A stretch of DNA of 64,000 bases from the NCBI GenBank assembly GCA_030041435.1, contig JASHNW010000065.1, positions 1 to 64,000 of the forward strand. Reading direction: 5' to 3'. A model generated the notes under the pieces. That model made no database searches, was not told the origin of the DNA, and was given only the letters and a program-made list of their open reading frames with translations. The stretch is from Acidobacteriaceae bacterium. GTDB taxonomy: Bacteria; Acidobacteriota; Terriglobia; Terriglobales; Acidobacteriaceae. Shown piece after piece: positions 17,509 through 25,867 of the stretch; the first letter of the stretch is position 1; each line of letters opens with the position of its first letter. The translations under genes were made by a program, and so were the position numbers.

Positions 17509-19263
17509 TTACTGCTTGTTGACGTCCACGTAGTACAGATCTGTCGCCACCTGGAATTCGTCCTTTGTCAGGGTGGTCTGCATCCATTGCCAGTGCGTGG
17601 TCGGGTGGATGATCTGCCAGTGGTCCGGGGTACCGACCCTGACCGGCATGGCGAAATCGTCTTCATCGGCGCGCCACTTGTACATCACCATACCGGGCGC
17701 TTCGCCGAAGAGCAGTTCCAGACGGGGAATCCGGGATTGCCGCAGATACTGATTGAAGATCGGCGTCAGGTTCAGGCCGGTGTGCTGGTTGAAGTACGCC
17801 ACTACGTCTTCGGTCATGATGTTCTGATACTTGAAGTGCTGATAGAAGTCGTGGAGGAGCTTCCACCATGCGGCGTCGTTGTTGACCACGCTGCGCAGGG
17901 TGTTGATCATCAGCGCGCCTTTGAAGTACTGGTCCTCGGTGGGCTCGGCATTCACGCCGCGTTCGGCGACAATGGGGCGCAGGTTCCTTACCTTGGACTG
18001 ATAGCCGTTCAGATACTTCAGGGCGTCGGCTTTGCCCCAGCGGTACTCGACGTAGAGACTTTCGAGATAAGTGGCCCAGGCTTCGTGAATCCACATGTCC
18101 GAGGGATCGGCGGCGGTAATGCTATTGCCGAACCACTCGTGGGCGCTCTCGTGGATGATGATGAAATCGAAGCGCGGGCTGATGCCTACGCCAGTCCAAT
18201 CGCGCCCGAGATAACCATTCTCGAATAAGTTGCCATACGTTACCGCGCTCTGGTGCTCCATGCCGGAGTAAGGCGCTTCAATCAGCTTGTAACCATCCTC
18301 GATAAATGGATACTCGCCGAAGTAATGCTGGTAGGCCTCGAGCATTCCTTTGGCCTGGGAGAACTGCGTCTTCGCCTTGTCCAGGTCCTCCGGCAGCACA
18401 TAGAAGTCGAGGGGCAGATTGCCGAGCTTGTCGCTGAAGTGGACATAATCGCCGATGTTCATGGAGACGTCGTAATTGTTGATGGGATAGTGCACATGCC
18501 AGTCCCAGCGGGTGTATCCATCGCCGAGATCGGTCTTGCCGACGAACTTGCCGTTGGAGACGTCGACCAGACCATTGGGAATCTCGACGCTGATGTCCAT
18601 GTCCTGCACTTCATCGCGCCACTGATCCTTGTTGGGCCACCAGATGCTTGCGCCGATGCCCTCGCAGGCGGTGTTGATCCACGTACGGCCGGCGGGGTCG
18701 GTCCTGAAAGTGATGCCGCCGAAGCGGCCGGTGGTGAGCGGATGACCGGAGTAGTAGAAGTCAATGGAGTAGACGCGCCCGGCGTGCAGCGTCTCAGGGA
18801 AGTCGATGAAGACCGCGCCATTGTCGCGCTCGTATTTGAGCGGCGCGGCGTCGTAGAGGATTTTGTCCACCTGCAGCGGTTCCTGCAGGTCGATCTGGAT
18901 GCGCTTGCCATCCTGCAACATGCGGAAGCGGATGGTGTTTTTTCCGCTGAGAAACTTCTCGCCGGGATTCACGCGCACATCGAGGTGGTAGTAGAGCAGA
19001 TCGTTGTTGGCCCGGAACGGACCGTAGGCTCCGCGCAGCATGGCGGTGCGATCCGGCAGCGCGGCCTCGGCATCATTCCGGCGTACACGCTGTGCCGCGT
19101 TCGCCTGGCCGCTGCGGTTTGGTGCGGTCTGGGTTTGGCTCTGGGATTGGCTCTGCGATTGGCTCTGAGGAGGTGCGGCGCTTTGCGCGGCCAGAGGAGC
19201 GGCCATTAACAGGGCAGCCGCCAGGAGCGCGGCATGCCGCATGGCAAACGATGGGGAAGACAT
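17509..19263 (-). CDS. Secreted M1-family zinc aminopeptidase
   Basis: 584 residues. A signal peptide (hydrophobic at about 9-27) is followed by a low-complexity linker of alternating Gln and Ser, then the M1 N-terminal beta domain and the thermolysin-like catalytic domain. Zinc site: HESAHEWFG near residue 370, with the third ligand Glu 18 residues later in MWIHEAWATYLES. The substrate-anchoring GAMEN motif is replaced by SGMEHQSAV, as in one bacterial branch of the family. It would trim N-terminal residues from peptides outside the cytoplasm. The ATG at 19263 was chosen because it starts the signal peptide; an ATG at 19320 adds a Cys/His-rich leader that is unlikely. It lies downstream of the MocR regulator on the same strand, 128 bp apart. 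Confidence 0.88.
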   Translation of the reverse strand: MSSPSFAMRHAALLAAALLMAAPLAAQSAAPPQSQSQSQSQSQTQTAPNRSGQANAAQRVRRNDAEAALPDRTAMLRGAYGPFRANNDLLYYHLDVRVNPGEKFLSGKNTIRFRMLQDGKRIQIDLQEPLQVDKILYDAAPLKYERDNGAVFIDFPETLHAGRVYSIDFYYSGHPLTTGRFGGITFRTDPAGRTWINTACEGIGASIWWPNKDQWRDEVQDMDISVEIPNGLVDVSNGKFVGKTDLGDGYTRWDWHVHYPINNYDVSMNIGDYVHFSDKLGNLPLDFYVLPEDLDKAKTQFSQAKGMLEAYQHYFGEYPFIEDGYKLIEAPYSGMEHQSAVTYGNLFENGYLGRDWTGVGISPRFDFIIIHESAHEWFGNSITAADPSDMWIHEAWATYLESLYVEYRWGKADALKYLNGYQSKVRNLRPIVAERGVNAEPTEDQYFKGALMINTLRSVVNNDAAWWKLLHDFYQHFKYQNIMTEDVVAYFNQHTGLNLTPIFNQYLRQSRIPRLELLFGEAPGMVMYKWRADEDDFAMPVRVGTPDHWQIIHPTTHWQWMQTTLTKDEFQVATDLYYVDVNKQ

Positions 19264-19391
19264 GCCAGCTATCGTACCGTGATCGTGGCGAGAAAGGATA
19301 CAACAATGTATGCAATCCACGCGGGAGCGTCGGCGCTATCCTGCTGCCGGCTGCGACGCGATTCTCTGAGCAGGAGCGAGCGTGCGCCGGC

Positions 19392-20825
19392 TCACAGCAC
19401 TTCACCCAGGAGGCGAATTCCCTCTCGAATCTCTCGCTCGTTGAGCCGCGCGTAGCCGAGGAGGAATGCCGGGGGCGACGGCTGCTTCAGGTAGCAGTGA
19501 GAGATTCCATAGATGCCGACGCCGCGTGCGGCGGCCTGCGCGACGATGGCCCGTTCCGAAACGCGCTTGCGCGGCGAGAGCAACACCTGAGCGCCGGCGC
19601 CGTCTCCCGTGACTTCGACACGTCCGCCCAGGAATCGCCGGATGGCATCGAGAAGCGCTGCGCGGCGAGCGGTGTTTCTGCGCCGCAGCCGCTGCAGATG
19701 GCGCTCGTACATGCCGCTGGAAATGAATTCCGCGAGAGTTTGCTGTTCGAGCGTGGCGGAGTGCAGATCGCTCAGCCACTTGGCAGCCGTGAACGCCGGC
19801 AGCAGGGATGGCGGCGCGACGAGGTAGCCGATGCGCAGCGCGGGAAAGATGGTGCGGGAGAAGGTCCCGATGTAGACGATGCGCCCCTCGGTATCGAGGC
19901 CCTGCAACGACTCGAGGGGGCGCCCGTCGTAGCGGAATTCGCCGTCGTAGTCGTCTTCGACGATGACCGCGTTGCGGCGCTGGGCCCAGTCAAGCAGCGC
20001 GAGACGGCGATCGAGAGCCAGGATGGCCCCGGTTGGGAACTGGTGCGACGGGGTGACGAAGGCGAGGCCGGCGTCCTCGGGCAGAAACGCCGGATCCAGT
20101 CCATCGCGGTCAACAGGCACGGGGCGCAAGCGGGCCCCGGCGGCGCGAAAGGCTTCCCTTGCGCCGTCGTAGTGCGGATCCTCGATGGCGACATGATCTC
20201 CCGGCTCGACGAGCACGCGGATCACGAGGTCGAGGGCCTGCTGCGATCCATTGACGACGATGACTTCGGACGGATCGCAGACCACGGCGCGGGAACGGCG
20301 TAGATGGGCGCAGATGGCGGCGCGCAGATCGGGATGGCCGAGAGCCGAACCGTAATCGAACTGGCGCGCCGATGCCCTGCGCGCCTGGCGCAGCAGCAGA
20401 CGCCGCCACATTTCGAAGGGGAAGGTCTCGAGATCGCTGCGCCCGTAGACAAAGTTGTAGCGGGGAACGCTGGGCGGGAGCTGGGGTGTGTCGACTGTCG
20501 CCATTGACCCGGCGACTGCGTTGCCGAAGCGGGAAAGCCTGAGCCGCACCGGCCTTCTTTTTCCCGGCGCGGACTTGCGCGCCAATCCCTGGGAAACCCA
20601 GGTGCCTGAACCGCCACGAGCCGCGGCGAAACCCTCTGCGAGCAGCTGTTCGTAGGCAAGAAGGACGACGGTGCGCGAAATGTGCAGCTGCTCGGCCAGA
20701 TCGCGCGTCGAAGGAAGCCGGTCGCCGGGCCGGAGCGAGCCGGCGAGGATTGCCTGGCGCAGGCCGCGGTAGAGCTGGCGAAAAAGAGGTTCGCGTCCGC
20801 GGGCAAGTGGTATCGCCAATTGCAT
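19392..20825 (-). CDS. MocR/PdxR-type transcriptional regulator with an altered PLP site
   Basis: 477 residues. An N-terminal GntR winged helix (about 12-80: LRPGDRLPSTRDLAEQLHIS) is linked to a fold-type I aminotransferase-like domain (about 110-475). Aminotransferase landmarks are present: NGSQQALDLVI, the PSHQFPTG loop and VEDDYDGEFRY with the PLP-ring Asp. The usual Schiff-base lysine in the phrase GTFSKxxFPxLRxGY is Arg here (codon CGC at 19854-19856, residue 324), so covalent PLP binding as in typical family members looks impossible. It is divergent from the exported protein at 20925 with a 99-bp gap, the usual geometry for a MocR target. Confidence 0.88.
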   Translation of the reverse strand: MQLAIPLARGREPLFRQLYRGLRQAILAGSLRPGDRLPSTRDLAEQLHISRTVVLLAYEQLLAEGFAAARGGSGTWVSQGLARKSAPGKRRPVRLRLSRFGNAVAGSMATVDTPQLPPSVPRYNFVYGRSDLETFPFEMWRRLLLRQARRASARQFDYGSALGHPDLRAAICAHLRRSRAVVCDPSEVIVVNGSQQALDLVIRVLVEPGDHVAIEDPHYDGAREAFRAAGARLRPVPVDRDGLDPAFLPEDAGLAFVTPSHQFPTGAILALDRRLALLDWAQRRNAVIVEDDYDGEFRYDGRPLESLQGLDTEGRIVYIGTFSRTIFPALRIGYLVAPPSLLPAFTAAKWLSDLHSATLEQQTLAEFISSGMYERHLQRLRRRNTARRAALLDAIRRFLGGRVEVTGDGAGAQVLLSPRKRVSERAIVAQAAARGVGIYGISHCYLKQPSPPAFLLGYARLNEREIREGIRLLGEVL

Positions 20826-20924
20826 AAGAAGTGGCTCTTCAAAAGTACCACGATGCGCGTCAATCTGATGGAGCGGAGCAGCGCCGCCGTGGCTGCTCCG
20901 GGATCGATGACGGGGGAGGCGTTC

Positions 20925-22055
20925 ATGCGCCGTTTATGGATTGCAGCAATCGTTTCTTTCCTGCTGGGGATCGCGCCGGGTGCAGCAGAAGCGTTGGCTC
21001 AGAGCGGGCCCACAACGGCGCAGAAAGCCGCGGTTCGGGACGGACAGCACGATTTCGATTTCGAGGCCGGAAGCTGGAACATCCATCTGAGAAAACTCCT
21101 TCATCCGCTGAGCGGATCGACGGCCTGGGTGGATTTCGACGGCACCAGCGCCACGCGCAGCATCTGGGGCGGCCGGGGTTTTCTGGAGCAGTTCGAGACC
21201 GACGGCGCAGCAGGACACATTGAAGGGCTGACGCTGCGCCTCTACGATCCGCAGTCGCAGCAGTGGCGGCTGTACTGGGCCAACAGCAAAGACGGAGTCA
21301 TGGAAACGCCGATGATCGGCGCATTCAGGAACGGGCGCGGCGAATTCTTCGATCAGGAACTGCTGAACGGCCGCGCCATCTACGTGCGCTTCATCTGGTC
21401 GAAGATCACTGCGAATTCGGCGCACTTCGAGCAGTCCTTCTCAGATGACGGAGGGAAAACCTGGGAGGTGAACTGGATTACCGATCAGACGCGGACCGGG
21501 CCCGAGCCCTCCTGGTCGCAGGCTCAGGACAACCGGCCGAGCACGCCGGATTCCGGCGACGGCGCGGCGCCCGACGCGGCGCAGCAGGCGTTCGCCTTCG
21601 ACGCGGGCAGGTGGACGATGCAGATGAAGCGCCTCGCGGATCCCCTGAGCGGCTCACAAAGCTGGTACGAGATGAGCGGACGCAGTGTGGTCGAGCAAGT
21701 CTGGGGCGGCCGCGCGAATCTGGCCCTCGTGGAGGCCGATGGACCGAAGGGCCATCTGGAGCTGCTGGCGCTGCGCCTCTACCAGCCACAGGCCCGCCAG
21801 TGGAGCATCTTCTTCGCCACCAGCGACGGCGGCATTCTCAGCGTGCCGTGCGTCGGCCGGTTCAGCGGCGGCCGGGGCGAGTTCTACGACCAGGAGGCCT
21901 TCCACGGCCGGAGCATCCTGGTGCGCTTCAGAATCTGGCCGGTCTCGCCGGATTCGTTCACGTCCGACCAGGCGTTCTCCGATGACGGCGGCAAAACATG
22001 GGAGACGAACTGGGTGAACACCGGGACGCGCGAGGGCGACGGAGAGGCGCGATGA
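20925..22055 (+). CDS. Exported protein with two repeated domains, function unknown
   Basis: 376 residues. A signal peptide (MRRLWIAAIVSFLLGIAPGA) is followed by two homologous domains of about 145 residues each, at about 40-190 and 220-370. Each has an HDFDFE/FAFDAG-type start with a W, a core IWGGRG or VWGGRA, a LRLYxPQxxQW segment, a GRGEFxDQE turn and the shared ending FSDDGGKTWExNW. The pattern is lipocalin/DUF1579-like. The ATG at 20925 follows a strong GGGGGAGG site by 5 bases. It is probably controlled by the divergent MocR regulator. Confidence 0.75.
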   Translation: MRRLWIAAIVSFLLGIAPGAAEALAQSGPTTAQKAAVRDGQHDFDFEAGSWNIHLRKLLHPLSGSTAWVDFDGTSATRSIWGGRGFLEQFETDGAAGHIEGLTLRLYDPQSQQWRLYWANSKDGVMETPMIGAFRNGRGEFFDQELLNGRAIYVRFIWSKITANSAHFEQSFSDDGGKTWEVNWITDQTRTGPEPSWSQAQDNRPSTPDSGDGAAPDAAQQAFAFDAGRWTMQMKRLADPLSGSQSWYEMSGRSVVEQVWGGRANLALVEADGPKGHLELLALRLYQPQARQWSIFFATSDGGILSVPCVGRFSGGRGEFYDQEAFHGRSILVRFRIWPVSPDSFTSDQAFSDDGGKTWETNWVNTGTREGDGEAR

Positions 22056-22260
22056 GGCCGGCGCAGACTGAGGCGCAGACGGGAGGGCCGCGCGTTCGCA
22101 CCCTGGCTGCCAGCGACGGATTTGGCCCGCTCGACGAGGCGAGCAATCGTGTGGAACGGCGGGCGGCGTGGATGCCCGACTGCGCTCGCGCCTGGACGCG
22201 GCAGAGAGCGGCTTCTTCGCGGTTGGTTCCGATGCAGGGGCAGGGAGAGAAGCGCGAGCC

Positions 22261-23298
22261 ATGAATGTCGTGCTCCCCCGCACGCTTCGCAGGGTGCTGC
22301 CCGCGCTGAGCCTGATTCTCGTGCTGGCCGCGGCATTCTCCAATGCCTGCGCCTCCGCCGGTGAGGCGGAGCCGACGCCCTGCGGCGAGCGCCATCCCAT
22401 GAATGACGCATGGTTCACCGGCCCCATGCTGGCGAACACGGCTGCAACGGCGCCGCGCGGTCATTCCCTCGTCGAGCCCTATCTCTACGATGTCACCACG
22501 CAGGGGAGCTACGGCGCGAACGGCCAGCGCCACAGCGTTCCGCACGCGAACAGCTACGGGTCGCTGACCTACGTTATCTACGGGCTGACGGATAAAGTGG
22601 GATTCGGCGTGATTCCTACAGCGGGCTACAACACAGTGAGCAATGGGCCCAACAGCACCGGCCCGGGCGTGGGCGACTGGACCCTGCAGCTGCAGCGGCG
22701 GCTCATGCAGTTTGAGCCGTGCGGCTGGCTGCCCACGATCTCCGTCGCGGTGCAGCAGACCATGCCGACCGGCGAATACGATCGCCTGGGAAACCGGCCG
22801 AGCAACGGGCTGGGTGCAGGCGCGTGGACCACCAACCCGGAGATCCTCTCGCAGATGTACTTCTGGATGCCGCATCATCGCATCCTGCGCATGCGCCTGA
22901 ATGTAGCCGACGCGTTCTCTGCGAGGGTGAACGTGCAGGGCGCCAGCGTGTATGGCACGGCTACGGGATTCCGGGGCACCGCGCAGCCCGGCAGCTCGCT
23001 GTCTATCGACGCTGCCTGGGAATACAGCGTGACGAGGAGCTGGGTGCTGGCGCTGGACGCGACGTATCGGAACACCGGCAATACGCGGATCTCCGGAAGC
23101 GATGCGCCGAGCGCGGCGCAGGCCGCTGCGAACGTCTCCCTCAATTCCGGCTGGAGCGACGCGTACGGTCTGGCGCCCGCTGTCGAATACAGCTGGAAGC
23201 CTTACCTCGGAGTGCTGCTGGGAGTGCGCCTGATTCCGGCAGGGCACAACACGGAGGACACGATTACTCCGGCGATCGCAATCAACTTCGTTCATTAG
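22261..23298 (+). CDS. Outer-membrane beta-barrel protein (phenol-degradation-type porin family)
   Basis: 345 residues. A signal peptide ends at ACASA, then come repeated amphipathic strands with many Gly, Tyr and Asn: NSYGSLTYVIYGLTDKVGFG, followed by VGDWTLQLQRRLM and VQQTMPTGEYDRLGNRPSNG, phrases of the MetA-type transporter-like barrels found in aromatic-degradation and other exporters. The C-terminus ends INFVH, close to the aromatic-terminated signature of outer-membrane proteins. It lies 205 bp downstream of the two-repeat exported protein and may share its transcript. The start is ATG at 22261, at the signal peptide. Confidence 0.72.
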   Translation: MNVVLPRTLRRVLPALSLILVLAAAFSNACASAGEAEPTPCGERHPMNDAWFTGPMLANTAATAPRGHSLVEPYLYDVTTQGSYGANGQRHSVPHANSYGSLTYVIYGLTDKVGFGVIPTAGYNTVSNGPNSTGPGVGDWTLQLQRRLMQFEPCGWLPTISVAVQQTMPTGEYDRLGNRPSNGLGAGAWTTNPEILSQMYFWMPHHRILRMRLNVADAFSARVNVQGASVYGTATGFRGTAQPGSSLSIDAAWEYSVTRSWVLALDATYRNTGNTRISGSDAPSAAQAAANVSLNSGWSDAYGLAPAVEYSWKPYLGVLLGVRLIPAGHNTEDTITPAIAINFVH

Positions 23299-23481
23299 CG
23301 TATCGGGGGAAGGCGAAGAACGCATTGTGTCAGGGGATGACATTCCTGGCCAGCACCTGAAGCGGCTAAATCGTGCGCCAGAGGTTGCCACGCTGGGCGG
23401 TTCTTCGGAGAGTCATGGTTGCTGTACCGTGTCGCCACTCTGCTTCATTGGTTTGGATGGGCGGTCACGGGTTTGCCGCGT

Positions 23482-25383
23482 TCATTTCTGATCGAGCACG
23501 AGCACCTGAATGGAATAGGGCGGCATGGTGTGGTGCAGCACGCCGGCTCCAGTTGGCACGGTGCTGTCTACCGGCACGATGTTGGTGGGATCGGCGATGC
23601 TGTTGGTGGCCTGGGTGTCGGGAGCGCTGAGGGTAATGAGCCTCGCGGAGGCGGTGAGCGATGCTCCGGTGAAGCGGATGTCGATGGGTTGTGGAGCAGA
23701 GGCGGCATTCACCAGCTTCAGATAGAGCTTCTTCTTCGCGGAATCGTGGGTGACCGAGTAGAAGAACTTTGCGCCGCCATTTTCCAGGGTCGATGCGGGT
23801 GTCTCATTCCCGAGATGGTTCGCGAACATCACCTGTGCGTAGTAGCTGGGCGACCCGTAGCTCTTTTCCGCGTTGTAGCCGATCAGGTCGGTGTCCCACT
23901 GCAGGCCTCCAGGGTTGACGTTGGTGAACAGCGGCGCGTAGGAAGCCATGACGATAATATCGCTGTTGCGCTCGAGGCCGGTCATCCAGGCTGCGTCGCC
24001 GAGAGCGGCGCCGAAGTTGGGCGTAGGCACCCCTTCACGCGTGGCCCATTCGCCGACAAAGATTTTGGGGCCCTTGCGGTCGGTCTTGTCGTAATGGGTC
24101 GCGTCGTGAAAGAACTCGGTGGCGCGCAGGTAGTAGTGCTCGTCGAGGACATCGGGCTGCACGCTCTTCACCGGGGCGGTCGCGATGAGCTGGAGATCGG
24201 GATACTTCGCTTTGATGGCTTTGTAGAACTGCGCGTAGCGGCCGTCGTAGCTGCCGGAGCGGTCGAACCAGTCTTCGTTGCCGATCTCCACATAAGTGAG
24301 ATGGAAAGGTTGCGGGTGGCCGTCTTTGGCGCGTTCGGCGCCCCACTGCGTATCCGCGGACCCAGTGACGTATTCGAGCTCATCGAGGGCGTCCTGCACG
24401 TAGGGATCGAGGTCGGCGCCGGGATTCACATGCTGGCCCATGAGCGAATAGCCCGCATACACGGCGAGCACGGGCTGCATCTTCAGGTCCTCGCACCACT
24501 CCAGATATTCGAGCAGGCCCATGCCGTCGGTGGAGAAATAATGCCAGGGGCTGGGGTGGCCGGGACGGTCGACGAGGGGCCCGATGGTCTTCTTCCACTG
24601 GAAGCGATCCGCAATGCGATCACCTTCGAGATAGTTTCCGCCGGGGAAGCGGAGGAAGGAGGGATGCATCGCGGCGAGCTTTTCCATCAGGTCGATGCGG
24701 TTGCCGTTGGCGCGATCGTGGTAGGTGGGAGGAAAGAGAGAGACGAGCTGCAGCCAGAGGGTGCCGGGGCGGGCGACAGTCAGCTCGAGGTGGTTACGAG
24801 GGCCAGCGGCGATGGCGCCGGTTTTGAGCACGAAGGTGTACTGCTGCCAGGCCCCGCCGATTCCGGTGACGGTAGCGGTGGCGAGAGTGCGGCCGGTGGG
24901 GTTGCTGACAAGGCTGGCGGTGACCGCGTCCGGGCCGTCGCTTTTCGCGTAGAACGAGCCATGGTAGGTGGTGTTGGGGCGAAGCTCCATGCCCCAGTAG
25001 CCATCGTTCAGGACGCCGGCGGGATCATGCGCGTCCGCGGTCTGCACTTCGAGTTTGAGGCTGCGGGGGAGCGCGTCGCTGGGCCCGGTGGTCTGGTCGA
25101 GCGATATGGCGGCTGCAGAATCGCCTTTCTCGAGCAGCAGCCAGTCGTTGAGTCCGGACCAGTCGGCGCGAAAGGTGCGATTGCGAACCATCTCCGCGTA
25201 GAGGCCGCCGTCGTAGGAGTAGTTGATCTCCTCGGTCATGAGACCGTAGAGGGTGGGACTGACGGGAGAGACAGGCTTATCCACCTGGATGGTAAGGACG
25301 GCGGGGCGGGGTGGCTGCTGGGCGGTGCCGGCAGCAGCACAGGCGGCAAGGAGGGCGGCGGAAGCAAACGTTTCCCATTTCAT
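23482..25383 (-). CDS. Secreted alpha-L-arabinofuranosidase, GH51
   Basis: 633 residues. A signal peptide (about 1-21) is followed by a carbohydrate-binding-like beta domain (about 80-215), a GH51 TIM barrel and a C-terminal beta domain. Acid/base Glu370 is in YVEIGNEDWF and nucleophile Glu445 in IFVGEWATREG. Other family phrases: PTLYGLMTEEINYSYDGGLY at the N-terminus and FLRFPGGNYLEG. It would release terminal alpha-L-arabinose from arabinan or arabinoxylan outside the cytoplasm. It is divergent from the TonB-dependent receptor gene that starts near 25868, which suggests a small uptake-plus-enzyme unit. Confidence 0.9.
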   Translation of the reverse strand: MKWETFASAALLAACAAAGTAQQPPRPAVLTIQVDKPVSPVSPTLYGLMTEEINYSYDGGLYAEMVRNRTFRADWSGLNDWLLLEKGDSAAAISLDQTTGPSDALPRSLKLEVQTADAHDPAGVLNDGYWGMELRPNTTYHGSFYAKSDGPDAVTASLVSNPTGRTLATATVTGIGGAWQQYTFVLKTGAIAAGPRNHLELTVARPGTLWLQLVSLFPPTYHDRANGNRIDLMEKLAAMHPSFLRFPGGNYLEGDRIADRFQWKKTIGPLVDRPGHPSPWHYFSTDGMGLLEYLEWCEDLKMQPVLAVYAGYSLMGQHVNPGADLDPYVQDALDELEYVTGSADTQWGAERAKDGHPQPFHLTYVEIGNEDWFDRSGSYDGRYAQFYKAIKAKYPDLQLIATAPVKSVQPDVLDEHYYLRATEFFHDATHYDKTDRKGPKIFVGEWATREGVPTPNFGAALGDAAWMTGLERNSDIIVMASYAPLFTNVNPGGLQWDTDLIGYNAEKSYGSPSYYAQVMFANHLGNETPASTLENGGAKFFYSVTHDSAKKKLYLKLVNAASAPQPIDIRFTGASLTASARLITLSAPDTQATNSIADPTNIVPVDSTVPTGAGVLHHTMPPYSIQVLVLDQK

Positions 25384-25867
25384 TGCGGCAATCGTCCTTG
25401 TTGCTCTTGAATTCGATGAACGCGCCAGTATAGCGCAGGGTCTCGATTGAGGGGCGGCAAAGAGACGAGGGCAGGGGGTTCGGTGGAAACAGGGGGTAAA
25501 CCTTTACCATGGGCGAGCATTTTGTCCGGAGCCGATGGAACAGGCCGGCCCACCATCGCGACGTGCCTTTTTCTGTCGCTCTGGCTGACGGGCATTTATC
25601 TGCCTCAGGGACAGTGCTGAAGAATCTGGAAGGATCCGGACTTTCGAACCGCATTGGCGATACTCGCGCGCCGGCGAGCCAGAATTGGAACCCGCGCGCG
25701 CCAGAGTCTGACTTCTATAATTCCCAACAGCGGAGTGAAACGTTTGAGGAGGTCGGGAACAATCCTCCGCTCCGGCGCAGCTTTAGATTAGGGATGGCCA
25801 TTTGATACAGGGACAAGCAGGGCAGAGGGCCGCGCTGGATCGGCTGCGCGCGGCGGGCGCCGGATGG
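25384..25867. other. Intergenic region between GH51 and TonB receptor genes
   Basis: No gene was recognised in this 484-bp divergent spacer. A TATAAT box at 25716-25721 on the + strand is a candidate promoter for the receptor. GAGGAGG at 25748-25754 has no start codon at useful spacing. A TTG at 25802 in frame with the receptor is an alternative start. Confidence 0.5.

Noticed and set aside
23419-25410. A 663-codon + strand open frame opposite GH51
   Set aside because: Its composition is that of an antisense shadow, and the minus strand carries both GH51 catalytic motifs.
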